DNA of 64,000 bases from CBDFKY01 sp965248995. GTDB taxonomy: Bacteria; Pseudomonadota; Alphaproteobacteria; Rickettsiales; UBA998. Location: assembly GCA_965248995.1 (NCBI GenBank), contig CBDFKY010000006.1:124001-188000 (forward strand). Direction: 5' to 3'. The notes under the pieces were generated by a model, which was not told the origin of the DNA, searched no databases, and worked only from the letters and a program-made list of their open reading frames with translations. A program made the position numbers and the translations under genes. Each line of letters starts with the position of its first letter. The stretch's first letter is position 1. Of the stretch, positions 1 through 9,600 are shown piece after piece.

Positions 1-2
1 AT

Positions 3-845
3 ACCGCCGTGGCGCGTGACGCCAGCGGTAGGATGGCGGCGGCGTTCGTCTCCCTGTTTAATGAGGGGAAGGCAAATAATCTCACCCCGCTCAGCGCGCT
101 GGCGCTGTATTACGAGTTCCGGGACTTGACGCCGCTCGGCCGCCCGGGGGACGTGATGATCCAGCACCTTGCCGACCGGCTGGCAGGCGTCGACCTGCTC
201 GACCGCGCCGCCTCGCTGCTGCAGCATCAGGTGACCTACCGGCTGGAGAAAGAAGAGCGCAGCCGCGTCGGCGCGCGTCTGGCGCTGATCTACCTGCTCA
301 ACCGTGAGCCGGACAAGACGCTGGAGACGCTGGAGTTGACCGGCTACGGCGACAATGGCGCGGACCTCAACCGTAAACGCAACCATCTGGCGGCGCTCGC
401 CCAGGCCAAGCTCGGCAACTGGCAGCGGGCGCTGAATTTGCTGCGCGACGATTTCAGCCCGGAAGCGAAACTGATCCGCGCCGATATCTACTGGGACAAC
501 AAGGACTGGGACAACGTCGCCAAGTCGGTCGAGGATATCATGGCCAGCCGTAAGGATATCACGGCGCCGCTGAATGATGAGGAAACGCAGGCACTGCTCA
601 AGATGGCGGTGGCATATACCTACCGGCACGAGACCGACCAGCTGCAGTACCTGCGGGATTATTTCCTGCCGCTGGTCAAGGACAAGCAGCGGAAAGACAC
701 GCTGGATTTCATCACCTCCGGTATCGATCCCGTCAACCGTAACACCATCGAGCGCCTAAGCGCGGAAATGGGCAAGATGAAAGGGTTTCTGGATAATTAC
801 AAGGTGAGCCTGAGTAAGGAAGGGCTTAGCAGCGTGATTGATTGA
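3..845 (+). CDS. Tetratricopeptide-like repeat protein, C-terminal part
   Basis: The frame is open to the left edge, so this is the 3' end of a longer gene; the GTG at 9 is only an internal candidate start. The visible 278 residues are almost entirely helical, with paired helices typical of TPR/SEL-like solenoids. Examples are the segments around 'RVGARLALIYLLN', 'RNHLAALAQAKLGNWQRALNLL' split over two helices, and 'IRADIYWDNKDWDNVAKSVEDI'. Such proteins act as scaffolds for protein partners. No enzyme motif is seen. The stop falls just ahead of an AT-rich, apparently acquired gene. Confidence 0.6.
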   Translation, partial: TAVARDASGRMAAAFVSLFNEGKANNLTPLSALALYYEFRDLTPLGRPGDVMIQHLADRLAGVDLLDRAASLLQHQVTYRLEKEERSRVGARLALIYLLNREPDKTLETLELTGYGDNGADLNRKRNHLAALAQAKLGNWQRALNLLRDDFSPEAKLIRADIYWDNKDWDNVAKSVEDIMASRKDITAPLNDEETQALLKMAVAYTYRHETDQLQYLRDYFLPLVKDKQRKDTLDFITSGIDPVNRNTIERLSAEMGKMKGFLDNYKVSLSKEGLSSVID

Positions 846-927
846 AAGCTGTAAATCCTGCTTTGGTTCATTCGTCATGTATTTTTCACAAGAAGATATT
901 TTACAGTTCAAAGAAGGGTGGATTCTT

Positions 928-1782
928 ATGAATCACCAATACGAGCAGCTCAAGTTTTCATGGTCATGGGCTCAATTTCAAACAGAAAAAGGGAAAGAAT
1001 ACGCTCTGCATGGATTCTCTAGAAGAATAAGTACGCTCAAAAGATGCATTGACAATATCTTCGCTATCTTTCCGCCGGAAAAGCGTGAAAAATTGAATAG
1101 CGAAGAAATGAAAGACGTGGAAATCAATCTGCAAGCGTTCTTCCTAAACATATTCGGCTGTCTGGATAATTTGATATGGGTATGGGTATTTGAGAAGAAC
1201 GTAACTGATAAAAAAGGAAACTTTCTCGGAAGCGTGGATCGTAACAGGGCGTTGACGTATAGACATAAGGTTGCTTATCCGGATTTGAGCAAACAAAATG
1301 TTGATCAGTTTGTTTACAATTCCCTGCCTGATAGTTTGCAGGAAGAGGTTGCAAAAACCCAGACTTGGTTTCAGGCGCTTAAGATATTTCGGGATTCTTT
1401 AGCCCACCGCGTTCCTCTCTACGTTCCCAAGGTACATACGCCGGAGACGCAAGAACGGGAACGGCAACTGATGGCCGAGCGCAACTTTTTATATCAGGAA
1501 ATAGAGTCGCTCAATGCGGCGTGGCGTGAAACATGCTCGCAAAATTTGTTCAGCGGCGCAATAGGAAAGGAAGCGATTGAAGCACATAATCTTTTGCTTG
1601 ATCCAAAACTTGACCGTTTGGAGCAAATGAGAAGTGAGTTGGATACCACCGCTAACAACGGATATGCGATGTTCGCTTCATACAACGAATTTTCAAGAGG
1701 CATACAATTTCATGACCAATTATTTTCTTCGTTCGCCACTATTCATCTGTTAGCTACCAACTTTCTAAAAGAGATGGCCTAA
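928..1782 (+). CDS. HEPN-like protein of unknown function
   Basis: I chose the ATG at 928 because a GAAGGGTGG ribosome-binding site precedes it by about seven bases; the frame is open back to 838 but those starts have no such site. The 284-residue protein is mostly alpha-helical. It carries R155-D-S-L-A-H160, which fits the R-X4-6-H motif of HEPN ribonucleases and nucleotidyltransferase partners. No MNT partner gene is adjacent. Base composition is clearly more AT-rich than the flanking genes, and the gene sits between a TPR gene and the DUF3147 gene, which suggests recent acquisition. The HEPN assignment rests on one short motif and the helical character, so it is tentative. Confidence 0.5.
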   Translation: MNHQYEQLKFSWSWAQFQTEKGKEYALHGFSRRISTLKRCIDNIFAIFPPEKREKLNSEEMKDVEINLQAFFLNIFGCLDNLIWVWVFEKNVTDKKGNFLGSVDRNRALTYRHKVAYPDLSKQNVDQFVYNSLPDSLQEEVAKTQTWFQALKIFRDSLAHRVPLYVPKVHTPETQERERQLMAERNFLYQEIESLNAAWRETCSQNLFSGAIGKEAIEAHNLLLDPKLDRLEQMRSELDTTANNGYAMFASYNEFSRGIQFHDQLFSSFATIHLLATNFLKEMA

Positions 1783-1784
1783 TT

Positions 1785-2123
1785 TTGTACTTCCTGATCA
1801 AAACCTTTCTCACCGCACTGATCGTGGCGGGCACTTCCGAACTAGCGCGGCGTTCCACCCTGTTCGCGGCGGCGGTCGTATCCCTGCCGCTCACATCCAT
1901 TCTGGCGTTCATCTGGTTATATCACGATACCGGGGACAAGCATAAGGTGGCGGAATTGTCCACCTCGATTTTCTGGCTGGTCATTCCCTCTTTGTTGTTC
2001 TTTCTGGCATTTCCCTGGCTGATCAAAACGGGGCTCGGGTTCGCACCCGCCCTTCTTAGCGCCTGCGTTTTGATGGCGGCGGGGTATGCTGCATTCCTGT
2101 ATTGTATGAAAACACATCCATGA
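1785..2123 (+). CDS. DUF3147 family small membrane protein
   Basis: A 112-residue integral membrane protein with about four hydrophobic helices. It matches the DUF3147 family found widely in Proteobacteria; its function is unknown. The likely start is the TTG at 1785, immediately after the previous stop. Its stop overlaps an ATG (ATGA at 2120), the kind of coupling seen in operons. A diverged copy of the last 60 bases of this gene, with the same ATGACC junction, occurs at 3421-3485 directly before the dipeptidase gene. This implies that DUF3147 and the dipeptidase were originally adjacent and were separated by an insertion. Confidence 0.75.
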   Translation: MYFLIKTFLTALIVAGTSELARRSTLFAAAVVSLPLTSILAFIWLYHDTGDKHKVAELSTSIFWLVIPSLLFFLAFPWLIKTGLGFAPALLSACVLMAAGYAAFLYCMKTHP

Positions 2124-2125
2124 CC
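2061..2125 (+). repeat. Host-junction duplication, copy A (3' end of DUF3147 gene)
   Basis: These 65 bases match 3421-3485 at about 56 of 65 positions. Both copies contain the end of the DUF3147 coding region and an ATGACC gene-start junction. The two copies bracket the toxin/immunity genes at 2303-3345. Confidence 0.8.
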
Positions 2126-2190
2126 GCCACTGAAACCGTTTCGCCGATCAATGAATCAGCAGGTTATCTTTCAGTACAGTATCCGAAAGA

Positions 2191-2224
2191 TTCATGGTTC
2201 AAATATCTCCGGCATAAATTCAAA
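2191..2224 (-). repeat. Remnant copy of toxin 3' end
   Basis: These 34 bases differ from 2703-2736 at one position. Read on the minus strand they encode FEFMPEIFEP and a stop overlapping an ATG, nearly the same as the end of the intact toxin gene. The immunity gene is therefore flanked on both sides by the same toxin terminus. This is the expected scar of cassette exchange or duplication at a polymorphic toxin locus. Confidence 0.75.
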
Positions 2225-2302
2225 CTTTATTTCTCTTTTATAAAATCATATCCTAGGAAGGTTTGCGCTCAATTCCGGACATAGCACAGCCCTTTTTACG
2301 GG

Positions 2303-2707
2303 TTACTGTCCAGCTAACACGAATCTGATTTCCGGCCCGGTTTTTAACCGGTCTTTACTCTGCAAAATCATATGGAGGGCTTGTAACGCTTTATTCCGAA
2401 TATATTGCATCTGCGGGGTATCAATGAACATTCTATCCGGCATATCCTGTTTGGTGACATCAATAAGGTCTGATAATTCTTTAATCGCTTGGTCGGCCTG
2501 CGCATCGAAGATGGCCCATCCCTCGTTCATCGCATCGCCAAGCCCGGTATCATCGAATACCATGCACACGCTTTCCGTATAGGAAATACACATGTCGCCT
2601 TGTTTGGCTCCCATTTCCCGCCATACCCGTTTTTGATAGTCATAGTCCGCCAAGTATGACAAGTAAGTAAGAAGATTGTCGATATATAATTTTTGTGTCT
2701 GTTTCAT
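2303..2707 (-). CDS. Probable immunity protein for the adjacent toxin
   Basis: A 134-residue acidic, helical, soluble protein. Its ATG overlaps the toxin stop codon by four bases (ATGA), so the two are translationally coupled, with the toxin first and this gene second. That arrangement, the small size and the lack of any recognisable enzyme motif fit a dedicated immunity protein that would bind and neutralise the toxin in the producing cell. I do not recognise the family. The role is inferred from position, not from sequence similarity. Confidence 0.55.
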   Translation of the reverse strand: MKQTQKLYIDNLLTYLSYLADYDYQKRVWREMGAKQGDMCISYTESVCMVFDDTGLGDAMNEGWAIFDAQADQAIKELSDLIDVTKQDMPDRMFIDTPQMQYIRNKALQALHMILQSKDRLKTGPEIRFVLAGQ

Positions 2708-2736
2708 GGTTCAAATATCTCCGGTATAAATTCAAA
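2703..2736 (-). repeat. Toxin 3' end, intact copy of the 34-bp direct repeat
   Basis: This is the end of the intact toxin gene and the start of the immunity gene, repeated at 2191-2224 with one mismatch. Confidence 0.75.
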
Positions 2737-3345
2737 ATCATCGATGGGAATATGCGTCTCTTCCGGGCCTTTCCCCATTTTACCCGCTTTGTCCAGCCAC
2801 TGGCCATTTTTCTTCCAGCGCACATAAGGCCCTTGTGAAATAGGGTATTCACTGTCAGGGTTGCCTTCCATCGTTCTGACTTCGTTATGTTTATTATAAG
2901 CGTCCGTATATCTGGTTCCTTTATCATTCTTTGCAGGATTTGTCATCCAATGATCGGGGATACCGTCCGGTTTAGGCAAGTCGGAATTCGCCGGATGGAT
3001 GTCCCCCGTATCGTCCATAATCATGCCGGGATCATCACCGGCATCGCCCAACTCCGTGCCGGAATCATCGGCATGGAGCACGCCGGTGCCTGAGGCGTTG
3101 CCGCCTCCGCTTGTCCATTGTCCGCCGCCGTGGCCGCCCGCCGGAACGCGGGGTTGATCGGGATCGTACTTATACCCCAGCGTCGCTTCGATGGCCTGCA
3201 ATCGCGATTCTGCCTGTTGCACTTCATGATAAAGACGGGCGAGGACCGTTTTTTGTTCCGGCGGGTCCGGGGTATGCGCACGGTGCAGATGCGCATAATG
3301 ACGACGGTTCGCTTCCAGTATCTTTTGCAGATTATCGTGATGCAT
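2704..3345 (-). CDS. Polymorphic-toxin-like protein
   Basis: 213 residues. The N-terminal 55 residues are helical. Then comes the linker YDPDQPRVPAGGHGGGQW, a motif I associate with alphaproteobacterial prophage head proteins and polymorphic toxins, where it precedes a variable C-terminal domain. A Gly/Asp-rich spacer follows. The C-terminal 80 residues carry GNPDSEYPISQGPYVRW and THIPIDDFEF, a pattern like that seen at the tips of Rhs/CDI-type toxins. The catalytic activity is not known. There is no signal peptide or secretion domain, so export would need another carrier, or this is an orphan tip. It is followed by a coupled immunity candidate. Confidence 0.55.
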   Translation of the reverse strand: MHHDNLQKILEANRRHYAHLHRAHTPDPPEQKTVLARLYHEVQQAESRLQAIEATLGYKYDPDQPRVPAGGHGGGQWTSGGGNASGTGVLHADDSGTELGDAGDDPGMIMDDTGDIHPANSDLPKPDGIPDHWMTNPAKNDKGTRYTDAYNKHNEVRTMEGNPDSEYPISQGPYVRWKKNGQWLDKAGKMGKGPEETHIPIDDFEFIPEIFEP

Positions 3346-3420
3346 CCGTACTTCCTGAAAAAAATACCTCTATCGCGGCACGGTCATGTGCCGGAAGGGA
3401 CGGTTTTCGCGCGCATCAAC

Positions 3421-3485
3421 GCTTGCGTTTTGAGGGCGGCGGGGTATGCTGCGTTTCCGTATCGTATGAAACCGCACCCATGACC
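3421..3485 (+). repeat. Host-junction duplication, copy B (before dipeptidase)
   Basis: The second copy of the DUF3147-end/ATGACC junction, about 86 percent identical to 2061-2125. Here it leads into the intact dipeptidase gene; in copy A the following reading frame is broken. Confidence 0.8.
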
Positions 3486-4061
3486 CTCGTTGAAATCAGC
3501 CCGCCGGACTATCCCGTCCTGATCGATATCGCCTACGCCACCGCGAGGAATTTCACCGGTGCCCCGGTCTATGCCCGCCCCGGCTGCTACCTGCATGAAG
3601 GGGCGGCGGACTGCCTGAAGCAGGCGATCTATTATGCCGCCGAGATCGGGTACCGTTTCAAGGTTTTCGACGCGTACCGTCCGGCGGAAGCGCAGTATAT
3701 TTTGTGGGAACATACGCCGGACCCCAATTTTCTCGCCCATCCGGAGCGGGGGTCGCCTCATTCACGCGGGGTGGCGGTGGATCTCACCCTGATCGACGCG
3801 GCGGGAAATGAGCTGGACATGGGAACGCCGTTCGACAGTTTCGTGCATCTCTCGCATCACGGCGCTTCGGGGATTTCACCGCAGGCCGCCCGTAACCGGC
3901 TGATGCTGCTCGGTATCATGACTTCCGCCGGGTTCGATTTCTACCGTAATGAATGGTGGCATTACCAGTTGTTCAACAGCCGAAATTATCCGCTGATCTA
4001 TGATCGCGATACGCATCTCGGCATGATGAAGCCGGATCCCGCGCAGAGCCGTTCCGCCTGA
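3480..4061 (+). CDS. ddpX: D-alanyl-D-alanine dipeptidase (M15D, VanX/DdpX type)
   Basis: Hydrolyses D-Ala-D-Ala, a peptidoglycan precursor or turnover product. The 193-residue protein has the M15D signature: R67 in DAYRP, the zinc ligands H94 and D101 in SPHSRGVAVD, and E158/H161 in EWWHY. The start at 3480 gives the standard family length; the frame is open much further upstream, but that stretch is antisense to the toxin gene. There is no signal peptide, so it acts in the cytoplasm. Copy-A evidence suggests it once followed the DUF3147 gene directly with a four-base overlap. Confidence 0.9.
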   Translation: MTLVEISPPDYPVLIDIAYATARNFTGAPVYARPGCYLHEGAADCLKQAIYYAAEIGYRFKVFDAYRPAEAQYILWEHTPDPNFLAHPERGSPHSRGVAVDLTLIDAAGNELDMGTPFDSFVHLSHHGASGISPQAARNRLMLLGIMTSAGFDFYRNEWWHYQLFNSRNYPLIYDRDTHLGMMKPDPAQSRSA

Positions 4062-4126
4062 CGTTTCATGCCTTATCGTCTTCGTCCCTGCAGGATGTTT
4101 CCGATTCGGGTCTCGCAGGGCAATCT

Positions 4127-6505
4127 TTAAGCCTGGCGTGAGATGTTTTCCGTCTGATTTTCCTGCTGCCTGGTCAGCCTGTCACGCCAGGAAACCGTTT
4201 TCACCAGCCGGTCACGTATCGTTCCCTTTGCCGCTTCAAGGGTGGAGATCACCTCGATGCCATAAGTTTCCATGACGTCCGTATTCAGGCTGCGGTCAGC
4301 GTTCATCAGGCCATAGGTCTGGAGAATACCGTCGAATATGCCGGTAGGCTGGAGGGTGAGGCCTCCGGTCTCATGTGAACGTGGTTGCATGATTTCCCGG
4401 TTGTAGAGAATGATTTTCCCCTGACGTTCGGGCGTGCCGTCGCTGTACGGACTGTTGTCGTTGGCGGCTGGCGCTTGCCGTCTTTCTTCCATGACCTGTT
4501 TGAATGCGTGAACGATCTCTTCGTCGGTTCCGATGGCGCCCGGGAAAAATACTTTGGTGCCGGTCGACATCAGCCCGTCAAGCCGGCGCACGCGGTTGCC
4601 CGTATCCTGATACAGCGTAGCGGCAGGCCACTGGCGGTTGGGACTCTCCATGTCGATCAGCGGCTGGGTGCTGTAGGCGTAGAACATGTCGCGCGGAATG
4701 TGGCCGAGGTCCGCCAGCTTGTTGACCAGGCCGGGATGCTGCAGAATCAGTTCTTCCGCAGCAAGCCGGAACAGCACCTCCCTCTCCGAGGATTCGAGCG
4801 TACGCATGGCGCTGCTGTTTTCTTTCAACCGGTCGAGATGAAAGCGGATGAAACCGGTATGGGTGGCGCCCATCGAGCCTTCCACCTGTCCGCCGCCCGT
4901 GACGATCCGTATCCCCTGCGATGCCAGGAAGTGGCCGAACGCTTCCGCCTCCTCCAGATCCTGCCTATTATTGTTATGATGACCGCCCGCCACCAGTACC
5001 GAGAGCGTCCCGTCATCCGGAATCAGGTCAAGCGACCGGGAAGGGTCTGTGTCCTCGGTAGGGGCAGGGGCGTCGTCGCTCCGGATGATCACGCTGCCGA
5101 GGTTGTCCACCTCCTGATGAAGGAGGTGTTGCAGCGCTTCATCCGACTCCGCCACCAGAAACGGAAATTCTCCCATGAAACGTCCCGTTTGGAATCCGTG
5201 CCGGAACACTTCCAGCGTATGGCGGAACTGGCCGCTGCGATTATCCAGGATCACGGGCGTGCCCATCGAGAGCGGGTCGGTCAGTACGCTTACCCCGATG
5301 TAATCGGCGAGCAGCAGGTTCGGATCGTAGATCAGCCCGTCCTTCTCAACGACCGGCTCAGGACGCAGCACGATGATGTCCGATCCGTTCAGCAGGCGCC
5401 TGCCAGGATGGTTTCGCAGTTCGTCCCGCGTCGGGATGGAGGCGATCCGGAAGTCCTTTCCGGCGATGCCGGAAAGCAGGGAGGTGGTCGCTTCCGGTAG
5501 TGTCCGCTCCTCTCCTTCGAATTCGGAAGGCGAGACATACGCGATATGAATTTCCTGATGCTGCTGCGTCTGCGGCTGCACCCCGAGCCGGTCCTGCAGC
5601 CATTCGGCGCATTGGCGGCGGGCAAAGGAAAACGGCAGTGTCGTGCTGTGGGTGGAGAAAGACCGCTCCCGCAACTGAGCAAAACTTTCCGGTCGGTCCA
5701 CCGTCTGGCCGTCTGGAATCTGTACGGAATCCGTATTGAGCGCCATTCCTTCCGGCAGGTTTTCGATCAGCCGGTGGAATTCCTTCAGGCTGATGATGTC
5801 GCCGGATGCGTCGAAATGCTTGGTGAACACATGATTCTCCAAGTTTTCTCCCCGGATGCCGAACGCTACCTGAATGTCCGTCCGGTAGCGCAGCTCCCGC
5901 ATTCCGATGCTCTCAGAGGCGGCGTACACCACTTCCATCAACTCGTTGAACCCTCCCGGCAAATATTCCTGAAAAGGTTTCAGGTTCGGGCCGGGAAAAG
6001 AATCGGTGATATGGTTGAAAAGCCATGCCTTGTCTTCCGGCCGGAAACGCTCGGCCAGCAGCTCGGTCACCTTATCCAGAAACGGTTTCTTCTCCGCGTC
6101 GGTCAGGATAACTTCCCAGCCGGAATCTTCCGTCATGCCCACCAGCATGGTCGCTTCCGCCTCCTGCTCCGTCATGCCGCTGCCCTGAAGGCGGGCGCGG
6201 ATGGAGCGTTCCCGTTCAGTTAGGGTCCGGGTCAGCGCATTTACCTTCAGCAGCGCGTGTCGTGCGTAGTCTCCTTCTTTTTCAGGGATATATCCGGGGG
6301 TGATGCCCAGCGCGCCCGTGTGGGTGAAGATTCCGTCGATACCTTTTTTCCCGGATTTCTCCCCATTATCCAGCGCATTGAACAAAGTCGCATATTTGCT
6401 GCGCTTGTCGGCAGAGGAGGTGCCTAGGATAAAGGCAGGATTTTTTCCTTCAAGCAGGCTGAAAAATTCTTTCTCGCTGAGGGGATGCATCGCGGGCGTC
6501 GACAT
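4127..6505 (-). CDS. Fusion protein: ITPase (Ham1)-like domain, middle Rossmann-like domain, LOG-family domain
   Basis: I chose the start at 6505 (AGGA six bases upstream), giving 792 residues; the frame runs on to 6835 but that part is antisense to the megatron gene. Residues about 24-135 resemble ITPase/RdgB: GTSSADKRSKY (28-38), EKEGDYARHALLK (75-87) and TEDSGWEV (125-132), the place of the catalytic DDSG. Residues 318-425 look like a nucleoside-deoxyribosyltransferase-type fold (GSDIIVLRP, then MGTPVILDN). Residues 500-700 carry both LOG motifs, GGGQVEGSMG (537-546) and PGAIGTDEE (655-663); LOG enzymes release bases from nucleoside monophosphates. The combination could turn NTPs into NMPs and then into base plus ribose phosphate. 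The LOG part is convincing, the ITPase part plausible, and the middle speculative. Confidence 0.6.
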   Translation of the reverse strand: MSTPAMHPLSEKEFFSLLEGKNPAFILGTSSADKRSKYATLFNALDNGEKSGKKGIDGIFTHTGALGITPGYIPEKEGDYARHALLKVNALTRTLTERERSIRARLQGSGMTEQEAEATMLVGMTEDSGWEVILTDAEKKPFLDKVTELLAERFRPEDKAWLFNHITDSFPGPNLKPFQEYLPGGFNELMEVVYAASESIGMRELRYRTDIQVAFGIRGENLENHVFTKHFDASGDIISLKEFHRLIENLPEGMALNTDSVQIPDGQTVDRPESFAQLRERSFSTHSTTLPFSFARRQCAEWLQDRLGVQPQTQQHQEIHIAYVSPSEFEGEERTLPEATTSLLSGIAGKDFRIASIPTRDELRNHPGRRLLNGSDIIVLRPEPVVEKDGLIYDPNLLLADYIGVSVLTDPLSMGTPVILDNRSGQFRHTLEVFRHGFQTGRFMGEFPFLVAESDEALQHLLHQEVDNLGSVIIRSDDAPAPTEDTDPSRSLDLIPDDGTLSVLVAGGHHNNNRQDLEEAEAFGHFLASQGIRIVTGGGQVEGSMGATHTGFIRFHLDRLKENSSAMRTLESSEREVLFRLAAEELILQHPGLVNKLADLGHIPRDMFYAYSTQPLIDMESPNRQWPAATLYQDTGNRVRRLDGLMSTGTKVFFPGAIGTDEEIVHAFKQVMEERRQAPAANDNSPYSDGTPERQGKIILYNREIMQPRSHETGGLTLQPTGIFDGILQTYGLMNADRSLNTDVMETYGIEVISTLEAAKGTIRDRLVKTVSWRDRLTRQQENQTENISRQA

Positions 6506-6650
6506 ACGGAATCCTGAGTTAAGCCGCGTTAATATATAAAGAGGATTGCATGTGTGCAATGCGAATGTTTTACGACGCCCAACTTTTCTCTTCCGGAATT
6601 CGAGATCCTGTTTCTTTATAAATGCCGAACAACAGGAAGAGGAATAGAGC

Positions 6651-9600
6651 ATGGCATCCATCGTACTCGGTGCGGCAGGCGCGGCGGCAGGGGCAAGCGT
6701 ACCCATCTTCGGCGCGACGCTGGGGCGGGCGCTTGGAAGATCGCTGGGCGTGGCGGTGGACCATGCGTTTTCCGGCACGTCCGTGCGCCATGTCGACGGC
6801 GCACGGCTGGCCGATCTTTCCGTGCAGGTCTCCACCCTACGGCAAGATGATTCCGAACCTGTACGGAACGATGCGACTGGCCGGGAATATCATCTGGTCG
6901 ACGCCGATCAAGGAAACGCGTACCACGACGTCCGCCCACTCCGGCGGTGGCAAAGGCGCGGGCGGCGGGGGCACCAAAACCACCACGACGACCTACAGCT
7001 ATACCGTGTCGCTGGCGATCGCCCTATGTACCGGCGAGATCAGCGAGATCATCCGCGTGTGGGCGGATGCGAAACTGCTGGACCGCTCTATGGGGACTTA
7101 CCGCCTGTATAAAGGCGATGAAACCCAGCTGCCCGATCCGCTGATGGAAGCGGTGGAAGGGGTGGGCAAGATACCGGCTTACCGCGGTCTCGCCTATCTC
7201 GTGATCGAGGATTTCCCGCTCGCCGATTACGGCAACCGTATTCCCAACTTCACGTTCGAGGTCAAACGTCCGCTCAGGCTGCCCGATTATCAGGGCCAGA
7301 CCACGGAGGAAATGGTCACGGCGATCACCCTGATCCCCGGCGCCGGGGAATTCGTGTATGATACCGTCCGCCAGACCAAAGTGCAGGGGGAGGCGACAGG
7401 TACCGGTTTCGCGGAGAGCGCGTTCAGGCAGCCGATCAATTACCATACCCCGGAAGAGGGAACGAACGCGAGCGTGGCGCTCGACCAGCTGGCCGGCAAC
7501 TGTCCGAACCTCGAATGGGTGTCCGTGGTGGTCACTTGGTTCGGTGACAGCATGGACGCGGGCGTCTGCACCATCCTGCCCGCCGTGGAATACCGGGATG
7601 GGGCGATGACTGATCCGAACAGCTGGTCAGTCGCGGGCTATAGCCGCGATACCGCACGCGTGATGACGATCATCGACGGCAGCCCGCGTTACGGCGGCAC
7701 GCCGGATGACGGATCGGTGCTGCGCCTGCTGGCCGACCTGCGGGCCCGCGGGTATAAGATCATGTTCTATCCGCTGTTCTTCATGGATGTGGACGACAAG
7801 CCCTGGCGCGGGCGAGTGACGGGCAGCGCCGGCGACGTGGCGTCATTTTTCACGCGTACCCACGGGTATGACGCGTTCATCACCTATTATGCGAATCTGG
7901 TGAAGGACAAGGTGGACGCGTTCGTGATCGGCTCGGAGCTGATCGGGCTTACCCGTGTCAGTAGCAGCGCGGGAGTTTATCCCGCTGTGAGCGCGCTGGT
8001 CTCCCTGGCAGCCAGTGTGCAGAGCGTGATGGGTACGGCCACCAAACTCACCTACGCCGCCGACTGGTCGGAATACCATCATACCGACGGCGGATGGTAT
8101 AACCTCGACCCGCTCTGGGCTTCCGCCAATATCGACGCGATCGGTATCGATGCATATTTCCCGCTGACATCCGCGCCGCAGACCGAACTGGGGTACGGGA
8201 TCGACCCGGTAGTCGCCGGTTGGGATAGCGGCGAGGGACATGATTATTATTATACGGACGCGGAGCGTACCGTCACGGCACCACTCGGTGCGGCGTATGC
8301 GTGGAAAAACCTGGAATGGTTCTGGAACCAACCGCACACCAACCCGAACGGAGCGACGACAGGCTGGGTGCCGCAATCCAAAAAAATCTGGTTCACCGAG
8401 TTCGGCTTTCCAAGCGTGGACGGCGCGACCAACCAGCCCAACGTGTTTTACGATCCGACCAGTTCGGAGAGTTTTTTCCCGCGCTTCTCCTCCGGAATGG
8501 TGGATATACGGGCGCAGCGGACCGGCATAACGGGTACGCTCGCCAAGTGGAAAGGGTCGAGCATGGTGGAGCGTCTGTTTCTCTGGACGTGGGACGCCCG
8601 GCCTTATCCGTATTTTCCGGATCTCCGTTCCGTCTGGGCAGACGGGGGCGTGTGGGCGACCGGCCACTGGGTGACGGGGAAATTCGGTGTCTCGGGGCTC
8701 GCGGCGATCGTGCGGGATCTTTGCTTTCAGGCGGGTCTGGGCGATGAGCAGGTCGACGTCAGCCGCCTGACAGACCGGGTGGACGGCTATGCGTTGACGC
8801 GGCGGGATACGGCGCGGGCGTCACTGGAAGAATTGATGAGCGCGTACTTCTTCGATGCGGTGGAGCGCAGCGGGGTCCTTACCTTCCTGCCGCGGGCCGG
8901 GGCGTCGGTGGCGGATATTTCCGTGACCGATCTGGTACGCCCGGAAGGAAAGCAGGTGCTCGCCAAGGCCCGCCGTCCCGAACTGGAACTGCCCGGAGCG
9001 GTGGAAGTCCTCACGCTCGACCGGCTGCGCAATTACCAGACTTCCACCCGCCGCGCCGTGCGGCAGGTGACGGTCAGCCGCACCACGGAGACACTCACCC
9101 TGCCGCTGGTGATGTCAGGGGCGGAAGCGGAAGCGATCGCGGCCCGGCATCTCTACTTGGCGTGGCTGGAGCGGGTGGCGTATGTCTTCACGCTGGACGC
9201 CGCTTACAGCAGGCTGGAACCTGCCGACGTGGTGACGCTGGTGGAGGAAAATACCGCCACGCGCCTGCGGATTACCCGCCTCCTGCAGGAAAAGGGGCAG
9301 GTACATGTGGAAGCGGTGGAAGAAGACATCACGCTGTATGACGTGGTAGCGCCCGACGATACCGTCCCGGTCACCCCTACGGTCGCCACCGTCCCCGCTA
9401 CTGCCGTGATACTGCTGGACCTGCCCGCGTTTCCGGGCGACGCTCCGACCGACGCCACGCTGCGGGTCGCCTGCATAAGCGAGGCGGCGGGATGGAACGG
9501 GGCCGCGCTCTATCGCGGCGAGGACGGGGGAGAATACAGCCGTATCGCCGATGCCGGGGATGCGGCGGTGATCGGTACCGTGACACTTGCGCCCGCGAAT

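Noticed and set aside
2102..2284. Short plus-strand open frame after DUF3147
   Set aside because: It reads through the duplicated start of the dipeptidase gene and the antisense toxin remnant; it is a product of the rearrangement, not a gene.
4385..5500. Long plus-strand open frame opposite the LOG-fusion gene
   Set aside because: Arg/His-rich composition typical of an antisense shadow; the minus-strand frame has recognisable motifs and a ribosome-binding site.
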